Shown here: positions 6,318 to 9,739 of the stretch, one piece after another
Position numbering within the stretch: the first letter of the stretch is position 1
Layout of the letters: each line of letters opens with the position of its first letter
Assembly (NCBI GenBank): GCA_001940755.1
Contig: MEHH01000078.1
Location: 1 to 9,739 of the forward strand
From: Candidatus Heimdallarchaeota archaeon AB_125
GTDB lineage: Archaea > Asgardarchaeota > Heimdallarchaeia > Heimdallarchaeales > Heimdallarchaeaceae
DNA: 9,739 nt
Direction: 5' to 3'
Position numbers and translations under genes: made by a program
Notes under the pieces: model-generated
Databases searched by the model: none
What the model saw: only the letters and a program-made list of their open reading frames with translations
What the model was told of the DNA's origin: nothing

Positions 6318-8126
6318 TTAATCAGTTAGAGTATCTGATACATCTGTAATGCTTTCAGTTTCATCTGCTTTTTGAATTGTTGCATCTAGAGGTTCTATGT
6401 CTACATCGGCTACATAATCAGTTTGCAGATTGAATGGAAGATAGACGACATCACCATAGGAGTTCATTTCTGCAAATTTACTAAATTCTGGAAGAAAAAT
6501 TGAATATGGATCATAATATTCTGTTGATAATAATCTTCTCATGTCATAGGAAGCTTCTTTGTTATTAAGTACTAAAAGAGTAGTTGCAAGATATATCTCA
6601 ATTTCAGAATTAAGTTTTTGAGTAAAGGACATATAGAATTTTTCATGAAGATTTCTAATGCGTTTTTCAAATTCCTCTATAGATATTTCTTTTCTGATAG
6701 TCAAGATTAAATTACCTGTAAGAGCGAAAGCAAAAGAATTTCTAGGCTCATATAAAGAGCTTTCAGACAGATTAAGTAGCTTGTATGCATACACTTCAAG
6801 TTTGTTATATTGTTCTTTTCGAGTTGCCATAGTGGTCAAGAACATCACAAACAATCCATTAAGCTTAGGATACCTTTTCATTCCATCTTTTGAGAAGAAG
6901 TAAGCATATTCTCTTTCAAGTCGGTCAAAATGACTGAAATCATCAGTGTATTCAGCGATAATCCCTCCGTAGTAGATGATTTCTTCTAGCATTCCTGCGA
7001 TACCATCCGCCATCTGGCTGTTAATGAATTCCTCATTATCCATTAGGTGTTTGTATTTATCTAGATACTTCCAAAGACCTGGCATAACTTCTTTTTCAAT
7101 TTTTATAACTTCAGTCAATGTTTCTTTAATAACTACTCTATATGAATATCTTAAACCTTTGATGAAGACTTTGGTAACTTCAAGTTCATAGATTGTTTCA
7201 CTCACATCATTATCTGTCAAAGGATTATCATTAAGATTGAAAAAACCTTCATCGATATGAGACTGTAGATCTGCTACATATTCGTCTCCTTTTTTGAGTA
7301 GATTATCCATTGAATCTAGCAACTTCTCAGGATCAGTAAAATCGATAACTTCATTGTTTGTTTCAATGTGTACATCGTCTCGGTACAAATATCTTTGAAG
7401 TTCTAAGAGAAAAGTGATAATGTAGTCAATTGCAGCAAATGTTGCATAATACATTGAATAGTTTCGTTCTTTGGGTATTTTCTTTCCTAGTTCTATATTT
7501 TTACGAATGTTCCAAAAAACATCCATATATTGAATATATTGAATACTTGCTTTGATTCCCTCAGTCATCCAGTACTCCAAATCATGCTTATAGATTTGAG
7601 TCAGAGAATCGCATAAACTGAAGAAGAACATGTATGCTGAACTCAAATAATTCAATACTAGTTTTCTTCTCCTATGAAATTCGTGATGATCCCAATCCAC
7701 TACAAGGTTTTTAACATCTAATGTCGTAATTCCAATTAGCATATTGGCTAAAGCGTGAGCTGATCCTGTTATTTGTAATTCTCCTGCGTGTCCATATTGT
7801 AAAGCATACATTGAAGCATATCTTAGCCTGAATAATTCTAGTTCATACCATTGGATTGGTAATTTATCTTGTGGAAGATTGGTTAGAATCAAAGTAATTT
7901 TTTCTAAAACCTTTTCAAAAAATAATGATGCTTCATCTGAATTCATGAGTACATCATCAGGAATCTCTCCAAGTATATGCTTTAACTCATCAACTCGTTG
8001 GGAAACAAGAATTCTCACTCTGGTTTCAGAATAGGAGCTCCAATTTACATTGTCGACAATAGATCGTATATCATCCATCAATTCGAGTACTTCTTCTGTA
8101 AATTGTTTTCCAGACATGTCTTCCAC
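6318..8126 (-). CDS. Unrecognised alpha-helical protein of about 600 residues
   Basis: I do not recognise a family. The 602-residue protein is rich in Leu, Glu, Lys, Tyr and Met and appears all-helical, with one cysteine and almost no glycine-rich loops. Hydrophobic helices around 165-180 (NYLSSAYMFFFSLCDSL) and 230-250 (MYYATFAAIDYIITFLLEL) are broken by polar residues and look like buried solenoid helices rather than membrane spans. A polar segment at about 145-155 (DWDHHEFHRRRK) is the most distinctive spot. The C-terminal 30 residues are acidic and look disordered (ADETESITDVSDTLTD). There is no signal peptide or catalytic motif. A degenerate TPR-like or alpha-solenoid protein is the best structural guess. 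Translation may begin at GTG 8126 or, equally likely, ATG 8117 (giving 599 residues). It is convergent with the TPR-longin gene. Expression is probably from the TATA box at 8174-8183, behind two direct repeats. Confidence 0.85.
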   Translation of the reverse strand: MEDMSGKQFTEEVLELMDDIRSIVDNVNWSSYSETRVRILVSQRVDELKHILGEIPDDVLMNSDEASLFFEKVLEKITLILTNLPQDKLPIQWYELELFRLRYASMYALQYGHAGELQITGSAHALANMLIGITTLDVKNLVVDWDHHEFHRRRKLVLNYLSSAYMFFFSLCDSLTQIYKHDLEYWMTEGIKASIQYIQYMDVFWNIRKNIELGKKIPKERNYSMYYATFAAIDYIITFLLELQRYLYRDDVHIETNNEVIDFTDPEKLLDSMDNLLKKGDEYVADLQSHIDEGFFNLNDNPLTDNDVSETIYELEVTKVFIKGLRYSYRVVIKETLTEVIKIEKEVMPGLWKYLDKYKHLMDNEEFINSQMADGIAGMLEEIIYYGGIIAEYTDDFSHFDRLEREYAYFFSKDGMKRYPKLNGLFVMFLTTMATRKEQYNKLEVYAYKLLNLSESSLYEPRNSFAFALTGNLILTIRKEISIEEFEKRIRNLHEKFYMSFTQKLNSEIEIYLATTLLVLNNKEASYDMRRLLSTEYYDPYSIFLPEFSKFAEMNSYGDVVYLPFNLQTDYVADVDIEPLDATIQKADETESITDVSDTLTD

Positions 8127-8173
8127 AACAATTCAAATGCTTTGTTTCAAGCAAGCCAGTAGAAACTTATGAG

Positions 8174-8183
8174 AATATAAAAG
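8174..8183 (-). promoter_or_regulatory. TATA box for the 600-residue helical protein
   Basis: Minus strand cttttatatt. Transcription would begin about 27 bases on, near 8152, giving a leader of roughly 25 to 35 bases before GTG 8126 or ATG 8117. The TAAAGTAA direct repeat nearest the gene abuts this box. Confidence 0.4.
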
Positions 8184-8207
8184 TTACTTTATTTTTAAAT
8201 TACTTTA
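8184..8207 (-). repeat. Two direct repeats TAAAGTAA upstream of the TATA box
   Basis: Minus strand TAAAGTAA occurs at 8200-8207 and again at 8184-8191, identical and 16 bases apart start to start, immediately upstream of the TATA-like box. The position suits an activator or a second BRE-like contact. With such AT-rich bases, chance cannot be ruled out. Confidence 0.4.
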
Positions 8208-8212
8208 GAGGT

Positions 8213-8230
8213 ACTCAAAAAAGGCTGAGT
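8213..8230 (-). terminator. Possible terminator of the NTF2-like operon
   Basis: About 10 bases after the stop at 8240, the minus strand has ACTCA, then GCC and a run of six T, then GAGT. This makes a short possible hairpin with a T-tract in its loop. Archaeal termination relies mainly on T-tracts, so the T-run may be the real signal. The following promoter region of the next gene overlaps it closely. Confidence 0.35.
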
Positions 8231-8239
8231 TGCATGAAA

Positions 8240-9076
8240 TTAATTTTCTACGAAATAGAAGTGGCATGATTTGTTTACAATCATCCAGTTATCTTCAACC
8301 TTTAGTAGTGTTAAGAAATCTGTTGTGTGACCTATTCCCTTTGGAGTAATAGCTTTCCAATACATTACAGCTACTGCAGCTGTACCTCTCTGATCAATCT
8401 GTTTAATCTCTGTTTCAAATTTAACTCCATCAGATTTATGAGTATCTAAAACCTCTTTCCAAACTGCATAAGGTCTAAATTGATTTTTGAATTTTTGTGT
8501 ATTCTGTTCAACTGAATTTAATCTCATTGAAGGGTGAAAAACTTGTTTGATTTTTTCTAAATCCCATTCATGAAAAGCTTGAGCATAAACCTCTAAACTT
8601 TTTGTAATATTAGCTATTTCATTAGAATCATTATAAGGTATATTGCTATCTCCATTGATTCTTTGTTCCAACTCCTCTTTATCTAATGGAATAGTATGTC
8701 CCGATTTATTGACTACTTTCCATTTAGAATCAAATCTCATTAGAGTTAGATAATCGGTTGTATCTCTGTAACTTCGTGGATCATAAGCAAGGAAACGAAC
8801 CCTTGCGAAAGCTACAGATTCATATTGAGTAATGCTTTCAACATTAACAAAGTAATCGACTTCAGGTTGTTCTATTTGATTTTTTATAAAATCTTCAACC
8901 CAACGATAACAAAGACCGTTGTAAAACCTGTCATTTTCAGGTATATACCAATAAACCATTGAATCAGAATGAAAAGCTCTTACTAGTTTGCTAATATCCC
9001 ATTCATTGAATGCTTCTTCATATAATTGAATAGTTCTTTCTATGCTTTCAATCTCATGGGTTTCTCCTTTAAACAT
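8240..9076 (-). CDS. Tandem NTF2-like (SnoaL / lumazine_bd_2-type) two-domain protein
   Basis: The 278-residue protein is an internal duplication. Domain 1 (about 10-132) opens with IERTIQLYEEAFNEWDISK and ends with DTTDYLTLMRFDSKWKVVNK. Domain 2 (about 155-276) opens with ITKSLEVYAQAFHEWDLEK and ends with HTTDFLTLLKVEDNWMIVNK. The two align with an offset of about 144 residues. The pattern (helix, F-H-x-D/P-S-M, strand pairs, then T-D-[YF]-L-T-L and W-x-[IV]-V-N-K) is that of the NTF2-like superfamily, closest to the lumazine_bd_2/SnoaL-like group. These cone-shaped domains bind or turn over small hydrophobic ligands or serve as dimerisation modules. No catalytic residue set can be assigned, so the function stays unknown. 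It is the second gene of an operon, 14 bases behind its partner, with a strong Shine-Dalgarno. There is no signal peptide. Confidence 0.85.
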   Translation of the reverse strand: MFKGETHEIESIERTIQLYEEAFNEWDISKLVRAFHSDSMVYWYIPENDRFYNGLCYRWVEDFIKNQIEQPEVDYFVNVESITQYESVAFARVRFLAYDPRSYRDTTDYLTLMRFDSKWKVVNKSGHTIPLDKEELEQRINGDSNIPYNDSNEIANITKSLEVYAQAFHEWDLEKIKQVFHPSMRLNSVEQNTQKFKNQFRPYAVWKEVLDTHKSDGVKFETEIKQIDQRGTAAVAVMYWKAITPKGIGHTTDFLTLLKVEDNWMIVNKSCHFYFVEN

Positions 9077-9082
9077 CCAAAT

Positions 9083-9090
9083 TCACCTCT
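9083..9090 (-). promoter_or_regulatory. Shine-Dalgarno sequence of the two-domain NTF2-like gene
   Basis: Minus strand AGAGGTGA, six bases before ATG 9076 and starting directly after the TAA stop of the upstream gene. It fixes the start and shows that the two genes are translated from one transcript. It is the only strong Shine-Dalgarno seen in the window, in contrast to the leaderless-looking first genes. Confidence 0.8.
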
Positions 9091-9480
9091 TTATTCATCT
9101 TTGATACCATAGACTTTTGAAACTATTTTCCATTCTTCTTTTATCTTAATCAAAGAAATGTAATCAACATAAATTCTACTTGTATCTCCTCTCTTTTCAT
9201 GCCATTTTAGTTTAACAGAAGCAGCATTATCATAGTAGTCTATACTTTCAATTTTAGCTGACTGTGTAATCTTAATAGTAGGTTTAGATGAAGGTCTAGA
9301 TTGAAGCATTGTAGTTGTCTTAAGAGATTCAGAATCTGAATCATAGAATATCTTCAAACCCTGGGGATGCCAAGAACTTTCAGCTTTATTGAAGTTGAAC
9401 TCTTGAACTCCTTCTACATAATTGAGAATAGTAGCCTCTATCCTTTCTTTTTCTTTGTTTTCTTTTCCTTCCATTATCAT
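9091..9480 (-). CDS. Single-domain NTF2-like (SnoaL / lumazine_bd_2-type) protein
   Basis: From ATG 9480 the protein is 129 residues, one NTF2-like domain: IEATILNYVEGVQEFNFNK as first helix, SWHPQG in place of F-H-P-x-[AG], AKIESIDYYDNAASVKLKW as a strand pair, and VDYISLIKIKEEWKIVSK as the closing motif. It is related to both halves of the downstream protein, though more divergent. The frame is open further up to ATG 9576, but that ATG falls between the TATA box (9577-9588) and the expected transcription start, so it should not be in the message, and the extra 32 residues do not resemble the family. ATG 9480 (or ATG 9474, two codons on) is therefore preferred. It is the first gene of an operon with the two-domain protein. 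The proteins may pair as hetero-oligomers, which is inference. Confidence 0.8.
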   Translation of the reverse strand: MIMEGKENKEKERIEATILNYVEGVQEFNFNKAESSWHPQGLKIFYDSDSESLKTTTMLQSRPSSKPTIKITQSAKIESIDYYDNAASVKLKWHEKRGDTSRIYVDYISLIKIKEEWKIVSKVYGIKDE

Positions 9481-9557
9481 CACACATGAAACTTGAGTAC
9501 CTTGTCTGTAGTAAGACAAATTGTAAACAAAACGGAAAATAATATGCTCTGGTCGGT

Positions 9558-9575
9558 TGTGCAAACCAATGCACA
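9558..9575. promoter_or_regulatory. Palindrome next to the NTF2-operon TATA box, probable operator
   Basis: A perfect inverted repeat TGTGCA-AACCAA-TGCACA lies two bases downstream of the TATA box (9577-9588) and just before the predicted transcription start. Archaeal repressors with helix-turn-helix dimers typically bind such dyads between the TATA box and the start site. It is GC-richer than its surroundings, which makes chance less likely. Confidence 0.5.
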
Positions 9576-9576
9576 C

Positions 9577-9588
9577 TTATATATTTTA
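9577..9588 (-). promoter_or_regulatory. TATA box for the NTF2-like operon
   Basis: Minus strand aaaatatataag, the best TATA match in the window. Transcription would begin near 9554, giving a leader of about 70 bases before ATG 9480. A second weaker box, gcatattatttt at 9535-9546, would give a shorter leader. The box location argues against a start at ATG 9576. Confidence 0.55.
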
Positions 9589-9672
9589 CTAACACAGATT
9601 TTTTTGAATTTTCACTTTGTTATGCCGTTAGATGCAGTTTAATCCATGAAGTAAATAAATGTCTACAATAGG

Positions 9673-9681
9673 TTTATAAAT
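9673..9681 (+). promoter_or_regulatory. TATA box for a + strand gene at the right edge
   Basis: The sequence tttataaat is centred about 31 bases before ATG 9708, the spacing of a leaderless or near-leaderless archaeal start. The region from 9589 to 9672 between the two divergent promoters shows no other recognisable structure. Confidence 0.45.
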
Positions 9682-9707
9682 TTTGAAATTAATAATTCAC
9701 GATTCCT

Positions 9708-9739
9708 ATGAATTTAGAAACTAAAAAACTCTTAAAAGC
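9708..9739 (+). CDS. Possible start of a gene cut by the right edge
   Basis: ATG 9708 opens a frame MNLETKKLLK that stays open to the window end, behind a well-placed TATA box. Only ten full codons are visible, so no product can be named. The call rests on promoter spacing alone. Confidence 0.4.
   Translation, partial: MNLETKKLLK

Noticed and set aside
6658..7191. Two short + strand open frames (6658-6903 and 6976-7191)
   Set aside because: Antisense to the 600-residue helical protein, low complexity.
6780..7700. Membrane spans in the 600-residue protein
   Set aside because: The hydrophobic helices are interrupted by charged and polar residues and fit buried helices better.
9481..9576. N-terminal extension of the single-domain NTF2-like protein to ATG 9576
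   Set aside because: This ATG lies upstream of the expected transcription start and inside the palindrome; the extra residues do not fit the family.
9386..9595. Open frame on - strand overlapping the NTF2-like gene in another frame
   Set aside because: It begins at the TATA box and runs out of frame through a gene with a clear domain; a shadow.
1..9739. tRNA or rRNA genes, CRISPR arrays, insertion sequences, integrases
   Set aside because: None seen in the gaps or on either strand; gaps are short and mostly promoter-like.

Overview
The window is AT-rich and densely coded. It looks archaeal. Several genes have a TATA-like box centred about 28 to 31 bases before the start codon, with no Shine-Dalgarno sequence, as expected for leaderless or near-leaderless transcripts. 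The only strong Shine-Dalgarno seen lies inside a two-gene operon. A long TPR protein ending in a longin/roadblock-like domain, next to a Methyltransf_24 protein and a DegT-like enzyme, suggests an Asgard archaeon (perhaps the Heimdallarchaeia side). That placement is inference from protein style, not from a marker gene.

Layout. Positions 1-487 (-) hold the N-terminal part of a class V serine-pyruvate/alanine-glyoxylate-type aminotransferase that runs off the left edge. Positions 595-1377 (-) encode a short tRNA-dihydrouridine synthase. Positions 1425-2225 (-) encode a Methyltransf_24-type SAM methyltransferase. Positions 2334-3560 (-) encode a DegT/DnrJ/EryC1/StrS-like PLP enzyme with an unusual hydrophobic insert. 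It is divergent from a Methyltransf_11-type methyltransferase at 3654-4253 (+). Positions 4490-6289 (+) encode a TPR protein with a C-terminal longin/roadblock-like domain. Its reading frame clearly continues upstream to about 4358 without a usual start codon. Positions 6318-8126 (-) encode an unrecognised alpha-helical protein of about 600 residues, tail to tail with the TPR gene. Positions 8240-9480 (-) are a two-gene operon of NTF2-like (SnoaL / lumazine_bd_2-type) proteins with three such domains in total. At the right edge, ATG 9708 behind a good TATA box may begin a further + strand gene.

No single pathway links all the genes. The left part is small-molecule and tRNA metabolism in which each gene seems to have its own promoter. 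The middle pairs two modifying enzymes divergently. The right half holds poorly characterised proteins. Among these, the TPR-longin protein, the orphan 600-residue protein and the NTF2 operon with a palindrome beside its TATA box are the most interesting. No tRNA, rRNA, CRISPR array, insertion sequence or integrase was seen, and no gap between genes exceeds 300 bases.
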